From positions 1-64,000 of the forward strand of contig NZ_JANWTC010000006.1 in the NCBI RefSeq assembly GCF_024919295.1: DNA of 64,000 nucleotides. Direction: 5' to 3'. Positions 33,968 to 43,297 of the stretch are shown here, one piece after another. A program made the position numbers and the translations under genes. Within the stretch, counting starts at the first letter, position 1, and each line of letters opens with the position of its first letter. The stretch comes from Corynebacterium lemuris. Lineage in GTDB: Bacteria; Actinomycetota; Actinomycetes; Mycobacteriales; Mycobacteriaceae. The notes below the pieces were generated by a model. That model did no database searches. It worked only from the letters and a program-made list of their open reading frames with translations, and was not told where the DNA came from.

Positions 33968-35080
33968 GTGGCACTGCACATCGTCACGGGCCCGCCCGCG
34001 GGCGGGAAGACCTCCTTCGTTGCTGAGCATGCCCGCCCTGGTGACATCCGGGTGGACCTGGATCACCTGGCGAACCTCCTGGCCGGCCAACCTGTCGGCA
34101 ACCATGAGCACGCCGGTCATGTCCTCGGCGTGGCGCGTACCGCCCGCAACGCCGCAATCGACGCGGCCCTGAAGCATTCAGCTGAGCATGACGTGTGGAT
34201 CATCGACTCGAAACCCACGGAGAAGAACCTACAGCGCTACCAGCAGCACGGCGCTCGCATTCACGTCATCGACCCGGGCAAGTCGGTGGTCATGGCCCGC
34301 TGCAAAGCCGAACGTCCCGCCGACCTCCTCAAGGTCGCTGCCCTCTGGTACGAGACACCCACCCTGAAGGTCAGGTCCTTCGCCTGGGGCAAGACACGGA
34401 CCCGAGGCCTGGTCCTCGACGCCCGCCACCTGCCCAACCCCTACGACGTCCCGGCCCTTCGGGTGCCGGATGGCACGTCCCGGCGCGTGCGTGAGTGGTT
34501 CGGCAAGCAGCCGGCCATGGGGGAGTTCATCGCGGAGGCGGTCGAGCGCATCGAGCGCGAGCGACCATCGTCGGTGTGGGTCGGCTGCAGCGCGGGGAAG
34601 CACCGGTCGGTGTACGTCGCCGACGAGATCGCCGCCCACTTCGGCGTGGCCGCCGAGCACACCGGACTGAAGGCGAAGGGCGCCCGGAGGCCGACGACGA
34701 CTGAGCGTGGCTACGGGTGGGACTACCAGCAGCGCCGTGAGCAGTTGATCCGACGCAACCGGGACGGCGCCCCGTGCTGGTGGTGCGGCCTCCCGATGTA
34801 CCGAGATCCGCGGAAGAATTGGGACGGCAACCGACTATCTGCCGACCATGATCCGCCGATCCGCGACGCCGGCACGAAGATCCTCCCCAACCGACTTGTT
34901 CACGAATCGTGCAATAAGCAGCGCGGAGCAGGGGACAACGACCACCGACGCCCAGCCATCACCGGCGCGCACCCATCGGAGCCGCTATCCGCCGAGCCCA
35001 CGACACCCGGCGCGTCAACCGCTGCCGGCTCGACGTCATCCGGCGTGGGATTCGACTTCTCCGACCTCGATCTCGACTGA
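33968..35080 (+). CDS. P-loop kinase / RapZ C-terminal domain / HNH fusion
   Basis: The 370-residue protein joins three recognisable parts. Residues 1-130 are a P-loop kinase-like domain with Walker A GPPAGGKT (8-15). Residues about 135-225 match the RapZ C-terminal domain: LDARHLPNPYDVPALR, then GCSAGKHRSVYVADE, nearly the E. coli RapZ signature GCTGGKHRSV. Residues 265-320 are an HNH nuclease: CWWCGLPMYRD, LSADHDPPIRD, HESCNKQRG. In E. coli RapZ binds small RNAs and glucosamine-6-phosphate. HNH proteins near terminases aid DNA packaging in HK97-type phages. The last 50 residues are disordered. The combined role is unknown. GTG start after AGGTGAGG. Confidence 0.85.
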   Translation: MALHIVTGPPAGGKTSFVAEHARPGDIRVDLDHLANLLAGQPVGNHEHAGHVLGVARTARNAAIDAALKHSAEHDVWIIDSKPTEKNLQRYQQHGARIHVIDPGKSVVMARCKAERPADLLKVAALWYETPTLKVRSFAWGKTRTRGLVLDARHLPNPYDVPALRVPDGTSRRVREWFGKQPAMGEFIAEAVERIERERPSSVWVGCSAGKHRSVYVADEIAAHFGVAAEHTGLKAKGARRPTTTERGYGWDYQQRREQLIRRNRDGAPCWWCGLPMYRDPRKNWDGNRLSADHDPPIRDAGTKILPNRLVHESCNKQRGAGDNDHRRPAITGAHPSEPLSAEPTTPGASTAAGSTSSGVGFDFSDLDLD

Positions 35081-35363
35081 GCGGCGCTCGCTGTCCGCTG
35101 CCCGGCGCGCACCGCCGACTGATAGGCCCCGCCGATAATCCTGGCCGGGTTGGGGCCCTGTCTGCTACACGGTCTCCCAACTCAGGCCCTCTCTCTCCCC
35201 GACCTCAGACGTCTCTCTGCCCGCACAGGAAAGCCGCCACGCGCCGGGCAGGCGCCGGGGCAAGGCTGATGTCGTTCAGGGCGTTCTCGTCGCCTTATTC
35301 GGGCGCTGATCCAGTAGCAGGAAGCGGCTTCTGAGCTGCAGGAACCGGGAAGGAGGCGAGGGC
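35081..35363. other. intergenic region before the packaging genes
   Basis: I see a hairpin GGCCCC (35125-35130)/GGGGCC (35152-35157) that may end the fusion gene transcript, and pyrimidine-rich near-repeats (CTCTCTCTCC, TCTCTCTGCC) at about 35187-35220. The place, next to TerS, would suit a cos or pac site, but no cleavage site can be identified by eye. AAGGAGG serves the next gene. Confidence 0.4.
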
Positions 35364-36161
35364 ATGCCCAACACCGGCGCCGACCACACTGGCCTCACCG
35401 CCGCGCTCCTGGCCCTGGCCCCGAACTACGGCTTCACCTTCACCGACGCGCAGAAGAAGCATCTCGCCGACCTCTTCGCCGGCATCGCGACCATCAAGCC
35501 GGCCGCCGTCCTGCCGCGGAAGGGAAAATCGCAGGCCAGATTCTCCCGGGCCGGCATCGCTGCCCAGTCCATCGCCGGTCTCGACCAGGACACCTACGTC
35601 TCGGGCCTGACCTATGGCCAGTTCTCCCTCCTCGACCTCATCCAAGCCGCCCTCGATGTCACCGGGCCCGCCGACGTCACCGTCGCGACCTGGTCATCGG
35701 GCAACTACGACATCGAGGCGTTGAAGAACTTCCGCGACGCCGGCCTCATCCGCCGCATCCGGTTCATCATGGACTCCGGACGGCAGATGAAAGGCCAGGC
35801 CGCGGCCGATGACATCGCCAAGATCTTCGGCCGCGACGCGATCATCACGGTCCGCACCCACACCAAGTTCGTCCTCATCTGCAACGACGACTGGGACCTG
35901 GTCATCACCTCCTCGATGAACCTGAACAAGAACATCCGCCTCGAGCACTTCGAGATGACCAGCGACCCCGCGAAGGTCGCCATGTTCACCGACGTCGTCG
36001 GCGCCTTGTTCTCCGAGGCCCCCGCCTCCGGTTCCTACGGCCGGATCATGCCCACCCTGCGCACGATCGACCCCGACCACGAGGTCATCGCCATGCCCGC
36101 CGTCCACCGCAACCGGAACATGATCACCATGGGCAAGCTCAACCGCCCTGAAGGGAGGTGA
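35364..36161 (+). CDS. PLD-like (HKD) domain protein
   Basis: The 265-residue product has one phospholipase-D-type motif in its second half: THTKFVLICNDDWDLVITSS with HTK, then SMNLNKN and EHFEMTSD, the usual HxK...N...E order. One motif per chain implies a dimer if active. PLD-like proteins include nucleases and lipases. Directly preceding TerS, a packaging-linked nuclease is possible. ATG 35364 follows AAGGAGG. Confidence 0.72.
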   Translation: MPNTGADHTGLTAALLALAPNYGFTFTDAQKKHLADLFAGIATIKPAAVLPRKGKSQARFSRAGIAAQSIAGLDQDTYVSGLTYGQFSLLDLIQAALDVTGPADVTVATWSSGNYDIEALKNFRDAGLIRRIRFIMDSGRQMKGQAAADDIAKIFGRDAIITVRTHTKFVLICNDDWDLVITSSMNLNKNIRLEHFEMTSDPAKVAMFTDVVGALFSEAPASGSYGRIMPTLRTIDPDHEVIAMPAVHRNRNMITMGKLNRPEGR

Positions 36162-36166
36162 TGGAT

Positions 36167-36499
36167 GTGCACTTCGATGACCAATCCACCCGTCTCGAGA
36201 AGGAAATCCACCGCCTGGCCGACGGTCGGCAGCTCAACCCCTTCGACCTCGAGGCCATGGCCATCGTCGCCGGCCTGACCCTCCGCGCCAAAGATGCCCG
36301 CGAACAGATCGAACGCGAAGGCCTGATCATCGACGACGGCAAAGGCATGCCCGTCGAGCATCCCGCCCTCCTCATCGAGAAACGCGCCTCCGCGGAACTC
36401 CGTGGCTGGGTCAAAGACCGCCCCGACCTGTTCGGCGCGAAAAAAGCCGACGCGAAACCACGACGTGAGAAGTTCGGGGGCTTCAAAGCAGTGACCTGA
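36167..36499 (+). CDS. terS: terminase small subunit (P27 family)
   Basis: The product of 110 residues shows the P27 pattern: LEKEIHRLADGRQLNPFDLE, REQIEREGLIIDDGKG, VEHPALLIEKRASAELRGW. TerS recognises phage DNA and loads TerL. GTG 36167 lies eight bases after GGGAGG; ATG 36161 is too close to it. Confidence 0.85.
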   Translation: MHFDDQSTRLEKEIHRLADGRQLNPFDLEAMAIVAGLTLRAKDAREQIEREGLIIDDGKGMPVEHPALLIEKRASAELRGWVKDRPDLFGAKKADAKPRREKFGGFKAVT

Positions 36500-36521
36500 C
36501 CAGAACGGGAGGTGATCAGCG

Positions 36522-38066
36522 ATGACGCTCCTCGGAGTGCAGGAGCCACGCCTGTCCCTCATCCCTGACGGCGACCGGGCTCGCGGCGACAAGGCCGTCG
36601 AATTCGCCCGATGGTGCGGACTGACCCTCTACCCCTGGCAGGAAGAGGCCCTGCGCTGCCTGTGCATCACCGACGAGAAAAACCTGTGGGCCGCCCGCGA
36701 AGCACTCTTCGTCGTCGCCCGACAGAACGGCAAGGGTGAAGTCCTCGTCGCCCGCGAACTCGCCGGCATCTACCTATTCGGCGAAAAGGAAATCTTCCAC
36801 TCCGCCCACTTCATGGACACCGCCGTCGACGCCCAGAAACGACTCTGGGAAGTCATCGAGGACAACGACGACCTCATGTACTGGTGGGAAGACGACGAGA
36901 AAACCCCCGGTGTGCCCCACATGGGCAAGACCAACGGCAAGGAGAACATCACCTTCCCGAACGGGGCGATCGTCTACTTCCGCACCCGGACGAAGAAGAC
37001 CGGCCGAGGCCTGTCCGTCGAGCTGCTCATCCTCGACGAGTGCTTCGACCTTCCGAAGGAAACCTACGCCTCCCTGTCCAAGCTCACCCGAGCCCAGGAA
37101 AACGCCCAGACCATCTACATCTCCTCCCCGGTCAACATGGAAGAACACGCCCACGGTGCCGTGTTCTCCGCGAAACGGTGGGCCGCCATCGACAAAGCCC
37201 CCCGCATGCTGTTCATGGAGTGGTCACCCGACGAGGACGATGACCCCTTCGCCCAATCCACCTGGGCAAAGTGCAACCCCTCCATGGTGTCCTCCGGCCC
37301 AGGAGCCCAGCTTGTCGACATCGAAGCCGACGCCCGAGCCGCCCAGAACTCCGAAGCCCTCCTCGAAGCCTTCCTCGTCGAAACCCTCGCCCAGGGCAAC
37401 TGGTACCCCCGCGACGGCGCCGAGGAAGAGTTCATCCGCGTCCTCGACGTCGACCAGGTCGAGACCATGGTCATCGACAAGATGCGCATCCGCGACCTCG
37501 TCGGCCTGACCGTCGTCATCGACGCCGACCCCGGCCGCGCCATGTGCTCCGTTTCCCTGGCCGGCCGCAACAAGAACACCGGCGACACCGAAGGCATGGT
37601 CGGCTACCACGGCGCCCTGGTCACCGCCGACGTCGTCGGAGCCATCCTGCAGTTGTGCGACAAAGTCGACCCCGAGCAGATCATCGTTGACCCCCGCAAC
37701 CCCGCGAAAGCCATCGGCGATGCCCTCGACCGCCAAGGAATCGTCATCACCTGGATGTCCTTCGGCGACGTCAAGGCCGCCACCGGTGAATTCCTCCAAG
37801 GCGAGAAGGACGGAACCGTCAAATTCGTCGACACCGACGGCCTCATCGACGAAGCCTTCGAACACGCCGAACTCAAGGCCGACGCGGAAGGAGGTGTCCG
37901 GTGGGTCAAACAGCACGGCATCATCTGCCAGCTCACCTCCCTCACCTACGCCCTGTGGGGCGCTCGCGGCGTCGAAGAAACCATCGCCACCCCCCACCGT
38001 CCGCCACCCACCGCGCCCGTCTCGATCCCGAATCCCCGGGCCGCTGTCCGGCAGATGCAGTTCTAG
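36522..38066 (+). CDS. terL: terminase large subunit
   Basis: The product of 514 residues has an ATPase domain with the adenine motif YPWQ, Walker A-like ARQNGKGE (66-73) and Walker B LLILDE (about 168-173). A C-terminal RNase H-like nuclease domain begins near VIDADPGRAM. It cuts concatemers and drives DNA into the head. ATG 36522 follows GGGAGGTGATC. Confidence 0.95.
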   Translation: MTLLGVQEPRLSLIPDGDRARGDKAVEFARWCGLTLYPWQEEALRCLCITDEKNLWAAREALFVVARQNGKGEVLVARELAGIYLFGEKEIFHSAHFMDTAVDAQKRLWEVIEDNDDLMYWWEDDEKTPGVPHMGKTNGKENITFPNGAIVYFRTRTKKTGRGLSVELLILDECFDLPKETYASLSKLTRAQENAQTIYISSPVNMEEHAHGAVFSAKRWAAIDKAPRMLFMEWSPDEDDDPFAQSTWAKCNPSMVSSGPGAQLVDIEADARAAQNSEALLEAFLVETLAQGNWYPRDGAEEEFIRVLDVDQVETMVIDKMRIRDLVGLTVVIDADPGRAMCSVSLAGRNKNTGDTEGMVGYHGALVTADVVGAILQLCDKVDPEQIIVDPRNPAKAIGDALDRQGIVITWMSFGDVKAATGEFLQGEKDGTVKFVDTDGLIDEAFEHAELKADAEGGVRWVKQHGIICQLTSLTYALWGARGVEETIATPHRPPPTAPVSIPNPRAAVRQMQF

Positions 38067-38075
38067 GAGGTGTCC

Positions 38076-39503
38076 ATGGCTCGTGAAAAGGGCTACGCCC
38101 GCCCAGCCGGTGAACGGGTCTATTCCCCGGCCCGGGAAGACAACTGGGACTTGCGCTGGCCGCAGTCCATCCGCATCTACTCCAAGATGGCCCGCGAGGA
38201 CTCCCAGACCAAGTCGGTTCTCCTGGCTGTCACCCAGCCGATCACCCGCACCCCCTGGCGGCTCGAGGCCAACGGGGCCGACCCTGAGGTGGTCCGCAAG
38301 ATCGCCGAAGACCTCAACCTCCCGGTGAAGGGGGAGGAGCTCTCCGCCCCGATCGCGAAGAACCCCCGCAAGGTGTCCTGGTCGCACCACCTCAAGCGCG
38401 CCCTCCGGTGGCAGTTGATCTACGGCCACGCCTACTTCGAACTGGTCTGGGACGACGCCTCAGAGACCGAAGACGGGCTGACCCACCTGCGAAAGATCGC
38501 CCCCCGCCACCCCGACACGATCATGAAGATCGACGTCGCCGAAGATGGCGGACTCGAGGCGATCACCCAGAAGCACATCGGCGGCCGGCAGAAGCCGGCG
38601 AAGATCCCCGTGCAGGACCTGCTGGTCTACCGGGCTGATGACGATCACGATGACTGGATCGGCGAGTCCATGCTGCGCGCCGCCTACAAACACTGGCGCC
38701 TCAAGGACGAGTTCCTCCGTCTCGAGCAGATCGTCCTCGACCGCAACGGCATGGGCGTGGCGGTGATGAAAACCCGCTCCGAGCCCAGCTCCCAGGAACG
38801 CTCCGACGCCGAGCGCGTTGTCTCGGAGGTCCGCACCGGTGACAGCGGTGGCGTCGTCATCGACATGGACGAGTCCTTCTCCATCGAGGGGGTCAAGGGG
38901 CAGCTGGCATCCCCACGGCAGGCCATCGCCTACCACGACGCCCAGATCGCCCGCACCGCCCTGGCACACGCCCTCAACTTGGACGGTGGGGGAGGGTCCT
39001 ACGCACTGGCCGAGGTGCAGATGGACCTGTTCTTCCAGGCCCTTAACGACCGGGCCCAGGAGATCGCCGACACGGCGAACCAGTACCTCGTCCGCAAGAT
39101 GGTCTACAACCTCACCGGCGACGAGCACGGACCTTTCCCGGTGATCGCCTTCGACCGCATCGAGGCCCGCCGCTCCCTGAGCGCGAACGACCTGGCGACC
39201 CTCAAGAACGCCGGCCTGATCTTCGCGGACCCGGCCACCGACTCCCACATCCGCCGCATCTACGAACTGCCGCCGGCACTGCCACCCGAGAAGTGGGAGG
39301 AAGCCCGCTCGCAGGCGAGCGTGACCCCCGCCGTCCTGACGGACGTCATCCGCCGACTACAGGCCGCCGACGCCACACCTGAGCTGTCCCGCCAGATCAT
39401 CCACGCGCTCCTGCCCACGTTGCAGGGCACCGGCCCACGGGGCCACCCACAGAGAGGAGGGGCCAATGAAGAACCGGAAGTTCTCGGTCAAGTCGCTGGC
39501 TGA
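38076..39503 (+). CDS. portal protein (DUF935/Mu gp29-like)
   Basis: The 475-residue product starts at ATG 38076, six bases after AGGAGG. Features include DSQTKSVLLAVTQPITRTPW, RALRWQLIYGHAYFELVWDD and EIADTANQYLVRKMVYNLTG, as in DUF935-type portals. It forms the dodecameric ring through which DNA enters. Its C terminus overlaps the protease gene by 38 bases. Confidence 0.9.
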   Translation: MAREKGYARPAGERVYSPAREDNWDLRWPQSIRIYSKMAREDSQTKSVLLAVTQPITRTPWRLEANGADPEVVRKIAEDLNLPVKGEELSAPIAKNPRKVSWSHHLKRALRWQLIYGHAYFELVWDDASETEDGLTHLRKIAPRHPDTIMKIDVAEDGGLEAITQKHIGGRQKPAKIPVQDLLVYRADDDHDDWIGESMLRAAYKHWRLKDEFLRLEQIVLDRNGMGVAVMKTRSEPSSQERSDAERVVSEVRTGDSGGVVIDMDESFSIEGVKGQLASPRQAIAYHDAQIARTALAHALNLDGGGGSYALAEVQMDLFFQALNDRAQEIADTANQYLVRKMVYNLTGDEHGPFPVIAFDRIEARRSLSANDLATLKNAGLIFADPATDSHIRRIYELPPALPPEKWEEARSQASVTPAVLTDVIRRLQAADATPELSRQIIHALLPTLQGTGPRGHPQRGGANEEPEVLGQVAG

Positions 39504-40761
39504 CCGAAAAGGCGAGGTCCGCATCTACGACGAGATTGGCCCCAGCTTCTGGGGCGACAGCGTCGATGCGAAGTCGTTCGCTGACGAGATCGAGAATCTC
39601 GACGTCGAAGAGCTCCACCTGAGGGTGAATTCCCCAGGTGGCGACGTTTTCGACGGCATCACCATCATGAACGCCCTCAAGCGGCACCCCGCGAAGGTCA
39701 TCGCCTACGTCGACGGTCTCGCCGCATCCGCCGCTTCGGTGATCATCGCCGGCGGCGCCGACGAGGTCGTCATGTGCGAGGGCTCCCAGCAGATGATTCA
39801 CGACGCATGGAGCTGGGGCGCCGGCAGCGCCGAAGACATGGCCAAGCTTGCCGCCGACCTCGACCGCACCTCTGACTCCCTCGCAAAGATCTACGCCCGA
39901 CGAGCCGGAACACCGGCTGAGGAGTGGCGGAAGGCGATGCAGGACGAGTCCTGGTTCACCGCCGAGGAAGCGGTGGCCGTCGGACTGGCCCACCGCCTCG
40001 ACACCGACGACGTCGACGAGACCGCAGACGAGGCAATCAGTGCCTTCAGCCGCGGGCTTGTCATGGCCACGTTCAAACACCGCGGCCGAGCAGCAGCACC
40101 CACCCCCGCGATCGCCACGAAGGCAAGGAAGGAACCCGACATGGGCCTGACCAAGGAGCTCGCCCGCATGCTCGGCATGACGGACGACAACCCCACCGAC
40201 GACCAGATCAAGGCCGCCCTCAAGGAAGTCCTCGAGGAGCAGGACGAGAAGACCCCGGAGGGCACCACCCCGCCGGCGGAGAAGAGCGTCGAGGAGGCAG
40301 AAGCCGACCTCGCGGCCGCCCGCGCCGCCGAAGCCGGTGACCAGGAGAAGAACGAGGACGGTGACGACTCCGAGGAGACCACCCCGCCGGCCTCCGAAGA
40401 CGACGGCACCGTCCTCATCGACAAGGCCGTCTACGAAGACCTTCTCGAGCGCGCAGGCCGCGGCGACAAGGCCGCCGAGGAAGACAAGCACGAGCGCGCC
40501 GCCACCCTCATCGAAAACGAGGGCATCAAGGCCGGCCGACTCCTCGGCTGGCAGCGCGACGCATGGGTGGAGAAGGCCACAGAGGACTTCGCCGCCACGA
40601 AGGCCTCGCTGCTCAAACTCGCCTCCGGATCCATCCCACTGCAGCCCAAGGGCCGGGGCGGATCCGACGAGCACCGCGAGAAGCACAAGGACCCCGTTGC
40701 AGCGAAGCAGGAAACGCACGCACTGCTCGACGCCCACGAAATTTTCACCGACAAGTACTAG
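39466..40761 (+). CDS. head maturation protease (ClpP-like) with scaffold-like tail
   Basis: The first ~190 residues are a ClpP-type serine protease: LRVNSPGGDVFDGITIMNAL, then DGLAASAASVI with the catalytic Ser88 and His112 in MIHDAW. The remaining ~240 residues are acidic, helical and low-complexity, ending DAHEIFTDKY, which is what a fused scaffold would look like. In such phages the protease cuts the scaffold and capsid delta domain during head maturation. Confidence 0.9.
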   Translation: MKNRKFSVKSLADRKGEVRIYDEIGPSFWGDSVDAKSFADEIENLDVEELHLRVNSPGGDVFDGITIMNALKRHPAKVIAYVDGLAASAASVIIAGGADEVVMCEGSQQMIHDAWSWGAGSAEDMAKLAADLDRTSDSLAKIYARRAGTPAEEWRKAMQDESWFTAEEAVAVGLAHRLDTDDVDETADEAISAFSRGLVMATFKHRGRAAAPTPAIATKARKEPDMGLTKELARMLGMTDDNPTDDQIKAALKEVLEEQDEKTPEGTTPPAEKSVEEAEADLAAARAAEAGDQEKNEDGDDSEETTPPASEDDGTVLIDKAVYEDLLERAGRGDKAAEEDKHERAATLIENEGIKAGRLLGWQRDAWVEKATEDFAATKASLLKLASGSIPLQPKGRGGSDEHREKHKDPVAAKQETHALLDAHEIFTDKY

Positions 40762-40770
40762 GAGGCACTG

Positions 40771-41169
40771 ATGTCCACCCCTTCCTTCAAGACCGGCCCC
40801 ATCACCTACGACGTCGCCGAAGACGTGTCCAAGTTCCGTCTCGTCGAGGTCACCGCTGAGGGCGTCAAGCACGCCACCGCCGCTGGCCCCGTCCACGGCG
40901 CCATCGCCGAGAACGGCTACGCAGACCCCGAGGACCACCCCGGCATCGACACCGTCAAGGCTGCCCGCGTCGCCGTACGCATGAGCCCGGAGACCACCCC
41001 GGTCGAGGTGTCCGGCGACGCCACCGCCATCGAGCAGGGCGCCCCGCTCTACGCCGCCGCCGACGGCAAGGTCTCCGCGACCGGCACCGTCCTCGTCGGC
41101 TTCGCCACCCGACCCGGCTACCGCGGACGAGTGTCCGTCACCCTCCTGACCCCGGTTTTCCCGGCCTGA
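40771..41169 (+). CDS. head decoration protein (DUF2190-like)
   Basis: The product of 132 residues has repeated beta segments (FRLVEVTAEGVKHATAAGPV; AIEQGAPLYAAADGKVSATG; VLVGFATRPGYRGRVSVTLL) typical of capsid cement proteins. It sits between protease and major capsid as usual. TAGGAGG precedes the ATG. Confidence 0.85.
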   Translation: MSTPSFKTGPITYDVAEDVSKFRLVEVTAEGVKHATAAGPVHGAIAENGYADPEDHPGIDTVKAARVAVRMSPETTPVEVSGDATAIEQGAPLYAAADGKVSATGTVLVGFATRPGYRGRVSVTLLTPVFPA

Positions 41170-41188
41170 CCTGAAACGAGGAACAGCA

Positions 41189-42127
41189 ATGACCGTAATT
41201 ACTTCGGCGTATGACGAGCTCGCTCCCGCGCCGACCCTCGACGAGATGATGAAGGACCCGACCCTCATCCCGTCCCGCCTCAAGCAGCAGATCGAGAACC
41301 TCGACCACGAGGGACTCTTCTTCCGTCAGGGCCCCCCGAACCAGGGCGTTGTCGCCTTCCAGGAAGCCCAGGCTGAGGACTACGGGGACGACAACATCGA
41401 GGAGATCGCCGAGTTCGGCGAGATCCCGGTGGACGCCCCGGATATCGATGAGGAAGCCCGCCGCGTGGCCTACTCCATCAAGACCGGCCGCGGCTTCCGC
41501 GTGTCCTGGGAGCAGCGCAACGAAAACCGCATCGACGCGGTTAACCGCTCCATGCAGGACCTTGTCCGCAAGATCCGCCTCCACAGCGTCAACACCATCC
41601 GCACCGCCTTCACCCGGGCGAACGTCCCGGAGCTGCAGGCTGACACCCCGTGGGCTGAGGGTGGCAACGTCATCCAGGACATCATCGACGCCATCAACAC
41701 CGTCCAGGGCGCCACCGATGACACCGACCCGAACCTGCGCTACGACTACGACCCGGACACCATCCTGATGCATCCGCTGACGATGACCCAGATGCTGCTG
41801 TCCGAGCAGATCCAGAAGTTCTACATCGGCAACATGGCCTCCGAAAACCCCGTGTTCAAGGGCCTGACCACCACCCAGATCGCCGGCCAGCTGCAGGTCG
41901 CCAAGTCGAAGCTCATCCTCCCCGGCGAGGTCTACGTCTTCGAGCGCGGCACCACCGGCTTCATCTCCGAGCAGCTGCCGCTGACCGTCACCGACCTCCT
42001 CCCCGAGGCCGGCGGTGACCCGACCATCGGTGGCCGCACCATGTCGTGGCGCTCCGACATCGTCCGCAAGCGTGCCATCGCCATCGACAACCCGAAGGCG
42101 ATCGTCAAGCTGACGGGGGTGGCCTAA
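41189..42127 (+). CDS. major capsid protein
   Basis: This 312-residue protein directly follows the decoration gene, has ACGAGGAAC upstream and shows the HK97-fold hallmarks: a glutamate-rich loop (EEIAEFGEIPVDAPDIDEEA), a spine-helix-like segment (AVNRSMQDLVRKIRLHSVNT) and a terminal beta strand (RKRAIAIDNPKAIVKLTGV). No long delta domain is visible at the N terminus, so a separate scaffold is likely. Confidence 0.88.
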   Translation: MTVITSAYDELAPAPTLDEMMKDPTLIPSRLKQQIENLDHEGLFFRQGPPNQGVVAFQEAQAEDYGDDNIEEIAEFGEIPVDAPDIDEEARRVAYSIKTGRGFRVSWEQRNENRIDAVNRSMQDLVRKIRLHSVNTIRTAFTRANVPELQADTPWAEGGNVIQDIIDAINTVQGATDDTDPNLRYDYDPDTILMHPLTMTQMLLSEQIQKFYIGNMASENPVFKGLTTTQIAGQLQVAKSKLILPGEVYVFERGTTGFISEQLPLTVTDLLPEAGGDPTIGGRTMSWRSDIVRKRAIAIDNPKAIVKLTGVA

Positions 42128-42522
42128 TGCCCAAGATCGCACTCAAGCGCTTCTGGCGCCAGAGCCCCCGGAAGATGCACCGGGCCGGTGACGTCGTCGA
42201 TGTCGACGAGCAGACCGCCGAGCGTCTCATCCGTCTGGGCGCCGCCGCCCCGGTCGACAAGACCGCCCCCAAGGTGGACGACGCGGATGAGCAGGACAGT
42301 GGCGCTGATGAGGACTCCGCCGACGCCACCCCGACCCCCGAGGTGACCGACGCGGATGAGCAGGACGCGAAGGCCACCGACGTGGACGAGGCTGACGAGG
42401 GCGACGCCCCGAAGAAGCCCCGCAAGGTCGACAACCTCGCCACCTGGCAGGCCTACCACCGCGCCATGGGCAAGGACCCCAAGAACATGAAGCTCGACGA
42501 GCTCAAGGCCTACTGGGCCTAA
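42127..42522 (+). CDS. small head protein with acidic repeats
   Basis: The 131-residue product has a basic beta N terminus (IALKRFWRQSPRKMHRAGDV VDVDE), an Asp/Ala repeat linker (two copies of DADEQD) and a C-terminal helix pair (LATWQAYHRAMGKDPKNMKL). The stop of the capsid gene overlaps its ATG by one base. Such proteins lie after the capsid gene in many actinophages; role unproven. Confidence 0.7.
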   Translation: MPKIALKRFWRQSPRKMHRAGDVVDVDEQTAERLIRLGAAAPVDKTAPKVDDADEQDSGADEDSADATPTPEVTDADEQDAKATDVDEADEGDAPKKPRKVDNLATWQAYHRAMGKDPKNMKLDELKAYWA

Positions 42523-42540
42523 CGGAAAGGGGGTGGCGCC

Positions 42541-42966
42541 ATGCTGGTTGAAGTCAAAGACGTGACAGACCGGCTACCGGAATCAGTCCTGCCGCTGTCC
42601 ACCCACGACAACAACCGGGTCCGCCTCTTCCTCGGCGACGCGGAGGAGCTGATCCGGGACGAATTCGACGAGGAAGACCGTGACCTCGACGCCGAGATCG
42701 CGGACATCCCGCGCCTGGGCAGAACCGTCATCCGTGTCGTACGGGAGATGGTCGCCACATCCGTCATCGTTGGCGACAACATCAACGTCAGGTCAGCTTC
42801 ATCCACCACCGGTCCGCAGTCCGACTCGGTGACCTTCGCTGATGTCGGCCTGGTGGATTTCGCCGGGCCGCGGCTGACGGAGGGCATGCGCCGGAAGCTC
42901 GGTCTCGGCCGGTCCCGGGCGACGTTCCCCCCGCCGCCGCGCTGGCCGGAACGGAGGTTGCGATGA
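42541..42966 (+). CDS. head-tail adaptor (Gp19/Gp15/gp6-like)
   Basis: The product of 141 residues is helical at the start (NNRVRLFLGDAEELIRDEFD; TVIRVVREMVATSVI), then ends in a loop and basic tail, as in siphovirus adaptor proteins that bind the portal. GGAAAGGGGGTG lies upstream. Confidence 0.78.
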   Translation: MLVEVKDVTDRLPESVLPLSTHDNNRVRLFLGDAEELIRDEFDEEDRDLDAEIADIPRLGRTVIRVVREMVATSVIVGDNINVRSASSTTGPQSDSVTFADVGLVDFAGPRLTEGMRRKLGLGRSRATFPPPPRWPERRLR

Positions 42967-43295
42967 GCGAAACCATCAACGTCCTCGGCCGTGAGTCGAA
43001 AGACCGCGACGGACACCTCGTCTTCACCCCGGATCACCGGGAGATCCCGGGCTGTGTCGTCGACATTGACGGGCAGTCCAAGGTCCAGGGCGAAGACGTT
43101 CCCGACGGCAACACCGACCGTCTGCGGGTGCTTGCCCCGGCCGGCACTGTCCTGCAGGTCGGCGACATCGTCCGCGTCCGCGGGGAGGAGTACACGGTGC
43201 AGTACGCGCCCTTCGACTACTCCGTCGGCCGCCGCCCGGTCTTGCGCCGGCACCGGCCGAAAACCCTGTTCATCGTCGAACGAAGGGAGGCATAG
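42963..43295 (+). CDS. head-tail stopper
   Basis: The 110-residue product is a small beta barrel with GTVLQVGDIVRVRGEEYTVQ, the usual shape of stopper proteins that plug the connector. ATGA overlap with the adaptor gene. Order adaptor, stopper, HK97 gp10-like, terminator is standard. Confidence 0.78.
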   Translation: MSETINVLGRESKDRDGHLVFTPDHREIPGCVVDIDGQSKVQGEDVPDGNTDRLRVLAPAGTVLQVGDIVRVRGEEYTVQYAPFDYSVGRRPVLRRHRPKTLFIVERREA

Positions 43296-43297
43296 GA

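Noticed and set aside
39397..41283. 628-residue minus-strand open frame opposite the protease gene
   Set aside because: Low-complexity Gly/Val/Leu text typical of antisense frames; the plus strand has clear ClpP and decoration proteins.
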